A DNA stretch of 64,000 nucleotides, from contig NZ_CABVGP010000001.1 of the NCBI RefSeq assembly GCF_902497555.1, positions 248,001-312,000 of the forward strand, written 5' to 3'. Position numbers and translations under genes: made by a program. This document shows positions 51,902 to 60,301 of this stretch, in pieces; the stretch's first letter is position 1, and each line of letters opens with the position of its first letter. The notes under the pieces were generated by a model. The model was not told the origin of the DNA. It did not search any database and saw only the letters and a program-made list of their open reading frames with translations. The DNA is from Amycolatopsis camponoti (GTDB taxonomy: Bacteria; Actinomycetota; Actinomycetes; Mycobacteriales; Pseudonocardiaceae).

Positions 51902-52300
51902 GTGTTCAGCATCACCGTCCGTGACCACGTGATGGTCGCCCACAGCTTCCGCGGAGAAGTCTTCGGACCCGCGCAACGCCTGCACGGCGCGACCTTCGTG
52001 GTGGATGCGACCTTCCGCCGCGCCGAGCTCGACGAGGACAACATCGTCGTCGACATCGGCAAGGCCACGGAAGAGCTCGGGGCGGTGCTGAGCGACCTGA
52101 ACTACCGCAACCTCGACGACGAGCCGGAGTTCAAGGGCATCAACACCTCCACCGAGTTCCTCGCGAAGGTCGTCGCCGACCGCCTCGCCGACGCCGTCCA
52201 CGCCGGACGCCTCGGCGAAGGCGCGCGCGGCCTCGAAGGCATCGCCGTCTCGCTGAAGGAATCGCACGTCGCCTGGGCGAGTTACGAGCGTGCGCTGTGA
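51902..52300 (+). CDS. PTPS/QueD homologue with altered active site
   Basis: A 132-residue T-fold protein of the 6-pyruvoyl-tetrahydropterin synthase family. Of the three zinc histidines only H14 (VAHSF) and H28 (RLHGA) remain; the third is Ala30, the catalytic cysteine position is Ala24, and the Asp-His pair is missing from [11 protein letters not shown]. The pterin-anchoring glutamate E120 (LKESHVAW) is kept. This is the pattern described for the Streptomyces coelicolor homologue SCO6650, which binds a pterin-like ligand but has no PTPS activity. GTG at 51902 has CGGAGG upstream. It likely does a new reaction on a pterin- or pyrimidine-like compound. Confidence 0.87.
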   Translation: MFSITVRDHVMVAHSFRGEVFGPAQRLHGATFVVDATFRRAELDEDNIVVDIGKATEELGAVLSDLNYRNLDDEPEFKGINTSTEFLAKVVADRLADAVHAGRLGEGARGLEGIAVSLKESHVAWASYERAL

Positions 52301-53364
52301 ACAGCCTCTACGTGATCCTCCCCGGGGACGTCGACGACGCGTCCGTCCCGAGTGGAGGCAACACCTACGACCGCCGGATGTGCGACCGGCTCGCCGACGC
52401 CGGCCTCGACGTCCACGAGATCGCCGTCTCCGGCTCCTGGCCGCGCCCGGACACCGAGGCCCGCGCGGTCCTCGGTCACCTGCTCTCCGCGCTGCCCACC
52501 GGGTCCGCGGTGCTGCTCGACGGGCTGGTCGCCTGTGGCGTGCCCGAGGTCGTCGTCCCGCAGGCGCGCCGGCTGTCGCTCTCGGTGCTGGTGCACCTGC
52601 CGCTGGCCGACGAGACCGGCCTGCCGCCCGCGCTGGCCGCCGAGCTCGACGCCCTCGAGCGCGAAACGCTGCGGGCCGCGAGCTCGGTCGTCGCGACCAG
52701 CGAGTGGGCCGCGCGCCGGCTGGTGAGCCACCACGGTCTCGCCCCGCACCGCGTGCACGCCGTGCCGCCCGGCGTCGACCCGGCACCGCCGGCCATCGGC
52801 ACCGACGGCATGTCCCGCCTGGTCTGCGTGGCCAACGTGACCCCGCGCAAGGGCCAGGGCGTGCTCGCCCAGGCCCTGGAAACCGTCGCCGACCTGCGCT
52901 GGACCTGCGAATGCGTCGGCGGGATCCGGCGCGAGACGAAGTACGTCGAGCGGCTGCGCGAGCACCGGCTCGGCGCCCGCTTCACCCTCACCGGCCCCCG
53001 CACCGGCGCGGCGCTGGCCGCGACCTACCACTCCGCCGACCTGCTCGTGCTGCCCTCGCGCGGCGAGACGTTCGGCATGGTCGTCACCGAGGCCCTCGCC
53101 CGGGGCGTGCCGGTGCTGACCACCGACGTCGACGCGCTGCCCGACACCGTCGGCGTCGCGCCGGACGGCTCGGTGCCCGGGATGCTCGTGCCCGGCGACG
53201 ACGTCGAAGCGCTCGGCGCCGCCCTGCGCCGCTGGCTCACCGAGCCGGAGCTGCGGACGCGGCTGCGCGCCTCGGCGAAGCTGCGCCGCGAGACCCTGAC
53301 CGGCTGGGACGCCACCGCCCGCCGGATCGCCGAAGTCCTGCAGCGGCAGGAGGCGGCGGCATGA
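52297..53364 (+). CDS. GT4-family glycosyltransferase of the pterin-like operon
   Basis: A 355-residue GT-B fold enzyme. The donor-binding C-terminal half shows [18 protein letters not shown] and the EX7E motif in [13 protein letters not shown] (E257, E265), so it should be an active retaining glycosyltransferase. The N-terminal half begins [14 protein letters not shown], with [13 protein letters not shown] in the acceptor side. GTG overlaps the PTPS-homologue stop (GTGA). A paralogue lies at 59153-60229. It probably attaches a sugar to the operon's product. Confidence 0.88.
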   Translation: MNSLYVILPGDVDDASVPSGGNTYDRRMCDRLADAGLDVHEIAVSGSWPRPDTEARAVLGHLLSALPTGSAVLLDGLVACGVPEVVVPQARRLSLSVLVHLPLADETGLPPALAAELDALERETLRAASSVVATSEWAARRLVSHHGLAPHRVHAVPPGVDPAPPAIGTDGMSRLVCVANVTPRKGQGVLAQALETVADLRWTCECVGGIRRETKYVERLREHRLGARFTLTGPRTGAALAATYHSADLLVLPSRGETFGMVVTEALARGVPVLTTDVDALPDTVGVAPDGSVPGMLVPGDDVEALGAALRRWLTEPELRTRLRASAKLRRETLTGWDATARRIAEVLQRQEAAA

Positions 53365-54239
53365 GTGAGCTTGCGAGCGAATCAGTCAGCACTGCGCGTA
53401 GCGGCAGCGTAGCGGCCGCGTTCGCCCCGGACTGGCTGTACCTGCGGGAACCCGCCGACGCCGCGGCCCGCGCCACCGAACTCGTCGACGAGCTGCGTGA
53501 CCACCTGCCGGACGGCGGCTTGGTCATCCGCGACCTCGGCTGCGGCACCGGCTCGCTCGGCCGCTGGCTGGCCGCGCGCCTGCCCGGCCCCCAGCGCTGG
53601 ATCCTGCACGACGAGGACGCCGACCTGCTCACCCGCGCCCGCACCTCCCTGCCGTCCACCGCGCTGGCCGGCAGCCCCGTCGACGTCGTCACCGAGCAGC
53701 AGGACGTCACCGCGCTGCGCGCCGCCGACCTCGCCGGGACGTCGCTGGTCACCGCGTCCGCCCTGCTCGATCTGCTGACCGAAGCCGAGGTCACGGCGCT
53801 GGCCAGGGCGATCGTCGAGGCGGGCTGTGCGGCGCTGCTGATGCTTTCGGTCACCGGCCGGGTGGAACTGTCGCCCGCCGACCCGCTCGACGCCGCCCTC
53901 TCGTCCTCCTTCAACGCCCACCAGCGCCGGCTCACCGGCGGCCGGCGGCTGCTCGGCCCCACCGCGGTGGACGTCGCGGCGACCGCGTTCGGCCGGCTCG
54001 GCGCCACGGTCGTGCGCGCCGAGAGCGCCTGGCGGCTCGGGCCCGACCAAGCCGAACTACAGCGGCAGTGGCTCGAGGGGTGGGTCGGCGCCGCCGTCGA
54101 GCAGCTGCCGGAGCTGCGCCCCGCCGCCGACGTCTACCTGCAGCGCCGGCTCGAGATGGCCGAGGCCGGCGAGCTGCACGCGGTGATCCACCACGGCGAC
54201 CTGCTGGTCCTGCCGCCGAGCCTGGAGGTGGCGGCGTGA
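53361..54239 (+). CDS. SAM-dependent methyltransferase of the pterin-like operon
   Basis: A 292-residue class I methyltransferase. The SAM motif I is [17 protein letters not shown], with the acidic residue HDEDADLL at the end of strand 2 and [13 protein letters not shown] as motif III region. ATG at 53361 overlaps the glycosyltransferase stop (ATGA). The C-terminal half has [17 protein letters not shown] and ends near the next start. It presumably methylates the glycosylated intermediate or its ring, but the order is not known. Confidence 0.86.
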   Translation: MSELASESVSTARSGSVAAAFAPDWLYLREPADAAARATELVDELRDHLPDGGLVIRDLGCGTGSLGRWLAARLPGPQRWILHDEDADLLTRARTSLPSTALAGSPVDVVTEQQDVTALRAADLAGTSLVTASALLDLLTEAEVTALARAIVEAGCAALLMLSVTGRVELSPADPLDAALSSSFNAHQRRLTGGRRLLGPTAVDVAATAFGRLGATVVRAESAWRLGPDQAELQRQWLEGWVGAAVEQLPELRPAADVYLQRRLEMAEAGELHAVIHHGDLLVLPPSLEVAA

Positions 54240-55255
54240 AACGCGCACTGGCCTGGCTGCGGATCTTCGGCGCTTTCGCCATCCTCGGCGTCCTCGTCTG
54301 GCAGCTCGGCAGCGACGCCTTCCTCGACGGCCTCGGCCGGATCAACCCGCCCGGCGTGCTCGCCGCCCTGGTCATCGGCTTCGCGACGACGTTGTTCAGC
54401 GCCGGTCGCTGGCAGATCGTCGCCACCCGGCTCGGCCTGCGGCTTTCCCTGCGGACCGCGGTCGCCGACTACTACCGCGCGCTGTTCCTCAACGGCGTGC
54501 TGCCCGCGGGCGTCCTCGGCGACGTCCACCGCGCGGTGCAGCACGGCCGCGACTCCGGCGACGTGCCGCGCGGCGTGCGCGCCGTCGTCCTGGAGCGCAC
54601 CGCCGGCCAGCTCGTGCTGATCGCGTCCGCGGTCGCCGTCGTGCTGGTGTCGCCGGACGTCGTGCCCGGCGCGTTCCGCGAGGTCGTGACGATCACCGGG
54701 GTGGTCGTCGTGCTGGCCGCGGTCGCCGCGATCGTCGCCGGGCGCGTGTTCGGCGGACGCTGGATCCACAGCCCGTCGAAGGTCCGGCGTGGCTTCGCCG
54801 TCACGCTCGCCGACCTGCGGCTCGGCCTGTTCACCCGGGAGACCTGGCCCGGCGTGGGCTTCCTGTCGGTCGCGACGCTGGCCGGGCACCTGGCGCTGTT
54901 CGTCGTCGCCGCCCGCGTCGCCGGCGTGGGCGCGCCGGTCGGGCAGCTCGTGCCGCTGATGATCCTCGCGCTGCTCGCGATGGGTCTCCCGCTCAACGTC
55001 GGCGGCTTCGGCCCGCGCGAGGGCGTCTGCGCCCTGCTCTTCGGCGCGGCCGGTCTGGGCGCCGCCCAAGGTGTCACCGTCGCTGTGGTCTACGGCGTGC
55101 TCACGCTCGTCGCGAGCCTGCCCGGCGCCGGTGTCCTGCTCGTCCGGAGCGTCGCCGGGTTCCGCGTGACCCGCGCTCCGCACACCGGTGTCGCGCTCGC
55201 CCCGCGCATGGCGGCCGGCACCGGGATCGAATCGGAAGTGGGGTTCAAGTCATGA
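54236..55255 (+). CDS. UPF0104-type (lysylphosphatidylglycerol synthase TM-like) membrane protein
   Basis: A 339-residue protein with about eight membrane spans. [38 protein letters not shown] and the late [21 protein letters not shown] are conserved elements of the UPF0104/AglD-like group. Such proteins are thought to move or modify lipid-linked compounds. In this operon it may flip or export the final product. GTG overlaps the methyltransferase stop (GTGA), and its own stop overlaps the cyclohydrolase ATG. Confidence 0.83.
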   Translation: MKRALAWLRIFGAFAILGVLVWQLGSDAFLDGLGRINPPGVLAALVIGFATTLFSAGRWQIVATRLGLRLSLRTAVADYYRALFLNGVLPAGVLGDVHRAVQHGRDSGDVPRGVRAVVLERTAGQLVLIASAVAVVLVSPDVVPGAFREVVTITGVVVVLAAVAAIVAGRVFGGRWIHSPSKVRRGFAVTLADLRLGLFTRETWPGVGFLSVATLAGHLALFVVAARVAGVGAPVGQLVPLMILALLAMGLPLNVGGFGPREGVCALLFGAAGLGAAQGVTVAVVYGVLTLVASLPGAGVLLVRSVAGFRVTRAPHTGVALAPRMAAGTGIESEVGFKS

Positions 55256-55911
55256 CCGCGAGCGACGTCAGTGATCTTGCGGGGGGTCTGCCGCACCGGC
55301 CCGTGGTCGAGCGGGTCGTCGACACCCGGCTGCCGACCCGGCACGGGACCTTCCGCGCGGTCGGCTACCTCGACCGCGCCGGGACCGAGCAGGTCGCGCT
55401 GGTCCACGGCGAGATCAGCGAGCTGGGCACGCTGACCCGCGTGCACAGCGAATGCCTGACCGGCGACGTCCTCGCCTCGACGCACTGCGAATGCGGCGAG
55501 CAGCTGGCGGCGGCGCTGGACCGGATCGTCGAAGAGGGCTCGGGCGTGCTGGTCTACGTCCGGGGCCACGAGGGCCGCGGCATCGGCCTGCTCGCGAAGC
55601 TCAAGGCGATGCGGCTGCAGGACGAGGGTCTCGACACGGTCGACGCGAACGTGGCGCTCGGCCTGCCGGTCGACGCCCGCGACTACCACGCGGCGGCGGG
55701 CATCCTGCAGGACCTGGGGGTCCGGTCGGTGCGGCTGCTGTCGAACAACCCGAGCAAGGTCGAACAGCTCACGCGCTACGGAATCCGGATCAGCGAGCAG
55801 GTTCCGCTGCTGGTTCCGCCGAATCCCGAGAGCCTGCGGTACTTGCGGACCAAGGCGGAACGGATGGACCACCTGCTCCCGCACCTGGGCCAGGCGTTCT
55901 CAGGCGCCTAG
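55252..55911 (+). CDS. GTP cyclohydrolase II homologue with Tyr-to-Met change (formyl-pyrimidine type)
   Basis: A 219-residue RibA-type enzyme. Zinc cysteines C68, C79 and C81 (HSECLTGDV...HCECG), the phosphate loop [10 protein letters not shown] and the LSNNPSKVE part are intact. The residue matching E. coli Tyr105 is Met120 in KLKAMRLQD. In the S. coelicolor paralogue SCO6655 this same Met120 makes the enzyme stop at the formylated pyrimidine (FAPy) rather than releasing formate, as remembered from published work. So the product should be 2-amino-5-formylamino-6-ribosylamino-pyrimidinone phosphate. It ends the operon and is not the housekeeping riboflavin gene. Confidence 0.88.
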   Translation: MTASDVSDLAGGLPHRPVVERVVDTRLPTRHGTFRAVGYLDRAGTEQVALVHGEISELGTLTRVHSECLTGDVLASTHCECGEQLAAALDRIVEEGSGVLVYVRGHEGRGIGLLAKLKAMRLQDEGLDTVDANVALGLPVDARDYHAAAGILQDLGVRSVRLLSNNPSKVEQLTRYGIRISEQVPLLVPPNPESLRYLRTKAERMDHLLPHLGQAFSGA

Positions 55912-56598
55912 CACCTCGAGCACGCCGGCGAAGCGCTGGACCAGCGTGTCCAGCACGACGTGGCCCTTCGCGGCGGTCGCCAGCGAAGGACGGCCGACCA
56001 CCCCCGACTCCGTGTAGGGCCGCAGGCCCAGCGTCAGCAGGTGCTCCCGGTCGGTGACGTGGTCGGCCGTCTCGTGGCCGGGCCGCACGAGGTGCGGGTG
56101 CGCGTGCAGCAGGATCGAGGTCTCCAGCTCGCCGGCGTGCATGTCGTCGTCCAGCGACGTCCGGAGGCCGGCCGCGGTGTGCGCGGCCTGCCAGTCCGCG
56201 ACGCCGGGGAACAACGCCATCGCACCGGCGGCCTCTTGGACCACATTGGACAGTACGTAGTTGCCGCCGTGCCCGTTGACCAGGACGAGCCGCCCGACCC
56301 CGGACGCCTTCAGTGACGCGGCGACATCGGTGATCACCGCGTGCAACGTTCGCGCGGAGATGCTCACCGTGCCGGTCCACGCCGCGTGCTCGTGCGAGCA
56401 CGAGATCGTGATCGGCGGCAGGTGGAGCACGGGGTAGGCGCCGGCGACGGCCTTCGCGAGGGTCGCCGCGATGACCGTGTCGGTCGCCAGGGGCAGGTGC
56501 GCGCCGTGCTGCTCGAAGCTGCCGACCGGCAGCACCGCGACCGCCGCGCCCCGCTGCTGCTCGTCGGCCGTGGTCGAGAGCGGGAAGAGATCGGTCAC
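55900..56598 (-). CDS. Creatininase-family amidohydrolase (possible FAPy deformylase)
   Basis: A 232-residue creatininase-superfamily protein. The metal-binding pattern [15 protein letters not shown] (E, H and D), the loop VNGHGGN and [15 protein letters not shown] are conserved. The family includes creatininase, the mycofactocin peptidase MftE and the archaeal ArfB, which removes formate from FAPy. Beside a cyclohydrolase predicted to leave the formyl group, an ArfB-like step is a sensible hypothesis. The gene is convergent, overlapping the cyclohydrolase end by 12 bases, so it is controlled separately. Start GTG at 56598. Confidence 0.86.
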   Translation of the reverse strand: MTDLFPLSTTADEQQRGAAVAVLPVGSFEQHGAHLPLATDTVIAATLAKAVAGAYPVLHLPPITISCSHEHAAWTGTVSISARTLHAVITDVAASLKASGVGRLVLVNGHGGNYVLSNVVQEAAGAMALFPGVADWQAAHTAAGLRTSLDDDMHAGELETSILLHAHPHLVRPGHETADHVTDREHLLTLGLRPYTESGVVGRPSLATAAKGHVVLDTLVQRFAGVLEVLGA

Positions 56599-56627
56599 GG
56601 GTACGTCCCTTCACTAGGTTGGAAGTC

Positions 56628-57428
56628 ATGAGCGAGCATGCCGCACTACTCGACGTCGCGCGCGAAGCCGTGGCGAAGGCGACGGAGATCGTCCGGTCGC
56701 GCCCGACTTTTTCCGTTTCCGCGAAAGGTGATCGCGACCTGGTGACCGACGTCGACACGGCGGTCGAGGACGCGCTGCGGGAGTTCCTCACGGCCGAGAC
56801 GCCGGAGATCGGCGTCCTGGGCGAGGAGCGCGGCCGCAGCGGCGACGGCAGCGGCCGCTGGTGGGCGCTCGACCCGATCGACGGCACCGCGAACTTCGCC
56901 CGCGGAATTCCGCTCTGCGGGATTTCCCTGGCCCTGGTGGACGGCGAGCACAGCACGGTCGCCGCGATCGCCCTGCCGTACCTCGGTGTCACGTACACCG
57001 CTTCGCGCGGCGAAGGTGCTTTCGCGAACGGAGAGCGCGTCGGCGCGTCCGTCGCGACGGAAATGTCGGACGCCATGATCGCCGTCGGTGACTTCGCGAT
57101 CGGCCGTCTGGCGGAACAGAAGAACGCGACGCGCCTGCGGCTGCTGTCCGACCTCGGCGCGCGGGCGCAGAAGATCCGGATGCTCGGCACTGCGGCGATC
57201 GACCTCGCCTGGGTGGCGGACGGAAAGCTCGACGCCGCACTGATCCTGTCCAACAACCCGTGGGACACCATGGCCGGTGTGCTGCTCGTGCGCGAGGCCG
57301 GCGGGGCCGTCGTGGACCGCGACGGCAGCGAGCACACGGTCGGTTCGTCGTCGACGATCGCCGTCGGTGCCGGTCTGCGCAAAGAGATTCTGGACGCACT
57401 TGATCGGGCGTACGGGGTTGTTCGTTAG
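56628..57428 (+). CDS. Inositol monophosphatase-family phosphatase
   Basis: A 266-residue Mg-dependent sugar-phosphate or histidinol-phosphate phosphatase. Metal residues lie in LGEERG, ALDPIDGTANF and NNPWDTMAG. A TAGGTT -10 box (56615-56620) ends seven bases before the ATG at 56628, so the message is leaderless. In this neighbourhood it could remove the ribosyl phosphate of a FAPy-derived intermediate; it may equally be histidinol phosphatase (HisN). The choice cannot be made from sequence alone. Confidence 0.85.
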   Translation: MSEHAALLDVAREAVAKATEIVRSRPTFSVSAKGDRDLVTDVDTAVEDALREFLTAETPEIGVLGEERGRSGDGSGRWWALDPIDGTANFARGIPLCGISLALVDGEHSTVAAIALPYLGVTYTASRGEGAFANGERVGASVATEMSDAMIAVGDFAIGRLAEQKNATRLRLLSDLGARAQKIRMLGTAAIDLAWVADGKLDAALILSNNPWDTMAGVLLVREAGGAVVDRDGSEHTVGSSSTIAVGAGLRKEILDALDRAYGVVR

Positions 57429-57565
57429 GATTCCGGGTACCCCGTGGGCAGCGCCACAGCGCGCGATTGCGCTGTCCGTCCGAGGTTTTCGGTTACGTTG
57501 GTACCGGCCGGCGGATGATCCTGGCATGCTGGCCGGATCTCGCAGGCACGTACGGAGAATGGTGG

Positions 57566-59050
57566 ATGCTCGTGGAAAGTCGCCGGATCCGCGATCGGTA
57601 CCGGCTGCTCGAGCCGATCGGCGGCGGGGCGATGGGCACGGTGTGGCGGGCCCAGGACGAAATGCTCGGCCGCACCGTGGCGATCAAGGAACTCCTGCTG
57701 CCGCACGACCACGACGAGCACCGCACCGAAGAGGCGAAGAACCGCGCGATGCGCGAGGCGCGGATCGCCGCCCGGCTGCAGCATTCCCACGCGATCACGG
57801 TGTTCGCCGTCCTCGAGGAAGAGGACCGGCCGTGGTTGATCATGGAGTACCTGCCGTCGAAGAGCTTCGCCGTGCTGATCGGCGAGGAACCGGCCTCGGT
57901 CGACGACGCCATCCGCGTCGGCGCGCAGATCAGCTCGGCGCTGGCCGGCGCGCACCGCGCCGGGATCGTGCACCGCGACGTGAAGCCGGCCAACATCCTG
58001 GTCTCCGACGACGGCACGGCGAAGATCACCGACTTCGGCATCTCCCGCGCGATCGGTGACGTCAAGCTGACGGCGACCGGCGAGATCGCCGGCACGCCCG
58101 CGTACCTCGCGCCCGAGGTGGCCCGCGGCGAGGACGCGGACTTCGCCGCCGACGTCTTCTCGCTCGGCGCCACGCTCTACGCCGCCGTAGAGGGCCAGCC
58201 GCCGTACGGCACGGCGGACAACCCGATCGCCTTGCTCTACAAGGCCTCCAGCGGGGAGATCGAGCCGCCCACCAAGGCGGAGCGGCTGACCCCGCTGCTG
58301 CTGCGGATGCTCGCGACCGATCCGGCCGAGCGGCCGTCGATGGACGAGGTGGAGCAGGAGCTGCGAGCGCTGCTGACGGACGCGGAGCCGGGCGAGTCGG
58401 TCCTCGCGGCGACGGTCCCCGAGGCCGAGGTCGCCGACGTGCCGGCCGCGGTGCCGACCGTCCCGGCCACCGTCGCCGTACCGCCGGCCGGCGAAGTCGC
58501 CACCGTGTCGCCGGGCGCGCGCAAGGGCATGATCGCGGTCGGGGCGGGCGCGGCGCTGCTGTGCGTCGCGGTCGTCGTCGCGATCCTGCTGGTCGTGCGG
58601 CAGAAAGCGCCGACGGACACCGCGGCCCCGCCGCCCGCGACGCAGCCGTCGACCTCGGCGTCCGTGACACCTCCGCCATCGGCGTCACCTTCGCCGTCGC
58701 CTTCCCCGACCCCGTCGACCACGGCGCCCTCCACTTCGACGCCGGTCTCGCCGGTGTCCTCGACGACGAGCGCCGCGGACGCGCTCTCGGCCTACTACCG
58801 GCTGTTGCCCGGCAACCTGCCGGCGGCGTGGAACCTCCTGACGGACAACTTCAAGGCTTCCCGGCACCAGACGTACGACACGTACAAGAGCTTCTGGAGC
58901 CGGTACAAGTCGGTGAACGCGACCAACGTGAAGGAAGCCGGCCCCGGCAGGGTGACCGCGACCGTCCTTTACGACGGTGGCAAGGCCGAGACCGACACCT
59001 TCACGATGGTCCAGGTGAAGGGCGTTTGGATGATTGACTCCCAAGGCTGA
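57566..59050 (+). CDS. Transmembrane Ser/Thr protein kinase
   Basis: A 494-residue Hanks-type kinase: glycine loop PIGGGAMGTVWRAQD, VAIKELLLP lysine, catalytic HRDVKPAN (D138), DFGIS and APE are intact. A Pro-rich juxtamembrane part leads to one membrane span at about 320-343, a Ser/Thr/Pro-rich linker and an outer domain of about 90 residues (YYRLLPGNLPAAWNLL...) of the NTF2/SnoaL-like sort seen in other actinomycete kinases. ATG at 57566 with GGAG eight bases upstream is chosen; earlier in-frame starts exist (57467, 57515). Its signal is unknown. Confidence 0.9.
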   Translation: MLVESRRIRDRYRLLEPIGGGAMGTVWRAQDEMLGRTVAIKELLLPHDHDEHRTEEAKNRAMREARIAARLQHSHAITVFAVLEEEDRPWLIMEYLPSKSFAVLIGEEPASVDDAIRVGAQISSALAGAHRAGIVHRDVKPANILVSDDGTAKITDFGISRAIGDVKLTATGEIAGTPAYLAPEVARGEDADFAADVFSLGATLYAAVEGQPPYGTADNPIALLYKASSGEIEPPTKAERLTPLLLRMLATDPAERPSMDEVEQELRALLTDAEPGESVLAATVPEAEVADVPAAVPTVPATVAVPPAGEVATVSPGARKGMIAVGAGAALLCVAVVVAILLVVRQKAPTDTAAPPPATQPSTSASVTPPPSASPSPSPSPTPSTTAPSTSTPVSPVSSTTSAADALSAYYRLLPGNLPAAWNLLTDNFKASRHQTYDTYKSFWSRYKSVNATNVKEAGPGRVTATVLYDGGKAETDTFTMVQVKGVWMIDSQG

Positions 59051-59117
59051 ACCGTCTCGCCTCCGGCCGCGTGTGACAGATGAGCCGTCATCGTCGTCGA
59101 CCGCGCCGGAGGTAGCC

Positions 59118-59156
59118 GTGTCCCGTCCCACCGTCCTGCCCCGGCCCGCGCGATGA
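59118..59156 (+). CDS. 12-codon leader peptide overlapping the GT4 paralogue start
   Basis: GTG at 59118 follows a strong GGAGGT and encodes VSRPTVLPRPAR before TGA at 59154-59156. The TGA overlaps the next ATG (59153) as ATGA, and the glycosyltransferase itself lacks a ribosome site. This layout means translation of the glycosyltransferase probably depends on the leader. Four prolines and three arginines in twelve codons could make it sensitive to charging or ribosome stalling. Confidence 0.45.
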   Translation: MSRPTVLPRPAR

Positions 59157-60229
59157 GGCCCGCCGACCCGATGGTGTTCATCCTCCCGGCCGCACCGCCG
59201 GGGAGCGACACGTACGACAAGCGCATGTGCCAGAACCTGCCCGCCGTCGGGCAGCCGGTGCTGGAGCTGCCGATGGCCGGCGACTGGCCCGAGCCCGACG
59301 CGACGTCCCGGCGTCGCCTGGCCAGATCCCTGGCCGCCCTGCCGGACCGGACGGTGGTGCTGCTCGACGGCGTGATCGCGTCGGGCGTGCCCGAGATCGT
59401 CGTGCCGCACGCGCGCCGGCTGCGGCTGGCCGTGCTGGTGCACCAGGCCCTGGCCGACGAGCCCGGCCTCGACCCGTCACACGCGGCGGAGCTGGACGCG
59501 TGCGAGCGCGAGACGCTGCGGATGGCCGGGATGGTCGTCGCGACGAGCCCGTGGCTCGCCCGCCTGCTGATCGACCGCCACGACCTGGACCCGGGCCGCG
59601 TCTACGTGGCCAAGCCGGGCACGGACGCGGCGCCGCTCGCCGCGGGCGCGGACGGCGTCTCCCGGCTGTTGTGCGTCGGCGACGTCAGCCGCCGCAACGG
59701 CCAGGACCTGCTGGTCCAGGCCCTCGGCGAGGTGGATCACCTCGCGCTGTCCTGCGTCATGGCCGGCTCGCTGGAGGCCGACCGGGGTTACGTCGACGAG
59801 CTCGGCTGGTCCATCGAACGGCTCGGCCTCGGCGGCCGCATAACGTTGGCGGGCGACGCGGTCGACCTCAACGCGGCGTACAACGCGGCGGATTTGCTGG
59901 TGATCCCGGCCCGCGCGGCGACGTCCGGCATGTTCGTAGCGCAGGCACTGGCCCGCGGCATCCCGGTACTGGCCACCGAGGTCGGCGGGGTGTACGACGC
60001 ACTGGGCGTGGATGCCGACGGCGAGATGCCGGGGTTGCTGGTGCCACCGAACGACCCGTTCGCGCTGGCGGACGCGCTGCACCGCTGGTACGCGGACCCG
60101 GAGCTGCGCCGGTCTTTGAGAACGGCGGCACTGGGCCGGGGAAGCGCACTGGAGGAGTGGGAGTCCGCGGCCCGGCGTCTGACGCAGGCGCTGTCGAAGT
60201 TGGCTTCCGAGCCCCGCATCGTCGCCTGA
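59153..60229 (+). CDS. GT4-family glycosyltransferase paralogue with degenerate EX7E motif
   Basis: A 358-residue GT-B protein clearly related to the operon glycosyltransferase (shared LDGVIASGVPEIVVPHARRL, LVHQALADEPGLDP, ERETLRMAG, LLCVGDVSRRNGQDLLVQAL). The active-site segment [13 protein letters not shown] of the sister protein is RAATSGMFVAQAL here, so both glutamates are replaced, by Ala256 and Gln264. It is therefore probably inactive or a regulatory partner. ATG at 59153 is coupled to a 12-codon leader. A long hairpin terminator follows. Confidence 0.85.
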   Translation: MRPADPMVFILPAAPPGSDTYDKRMCQNLPAVGQPVLELPMAGDWPEPDATSRRRLARSLAALPDRTVVLLDGVIASGVPEIVVPHARRLRLAVLVHQALADEPGLDPSHAAELDACERETLRMAGMVVATSPWLARLLIDRHDLDPGRVYVAKPGTDAAPLAAGADGVSRLLCVGDVSRRNGQDLLVQALGEVDHLALSCVMAGSLEADRGYVDELGWSIERLGLGGRITLAGDAVDLNAAYNAADLLVIPARAATSGMFVAQALARGIPVLATEVGGVYDALGVDADGEMPGLLVPPNDPFALADALHRWYADPELRRSLRTAALGRGSALEEWESAARRLTQALSKLASEPRIVA

Positions 60230-60250
60230 CCGCGCTCCGCCGAAAGACGT

Positions 60251-60295
60251 CGAAGGCCCCCTCGCCGGCAACTTGAGCCGGCAAGGGGGCCTTCG
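60251..60295. terminator. Long bidirectional terminator
   Basis: Outer arms CGAAGGCCCCCT and AGGGGGCCTTCG (12 bp), one mismatch, then inner GCCGGC/GCCGGC with a seven-base loop. It stands between the GT4 paralogue and the convergent GH92 gene and should stop transcription from both. Confidence 0.85.
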
Positions 60296-60301
60296 CACCG
60301 C

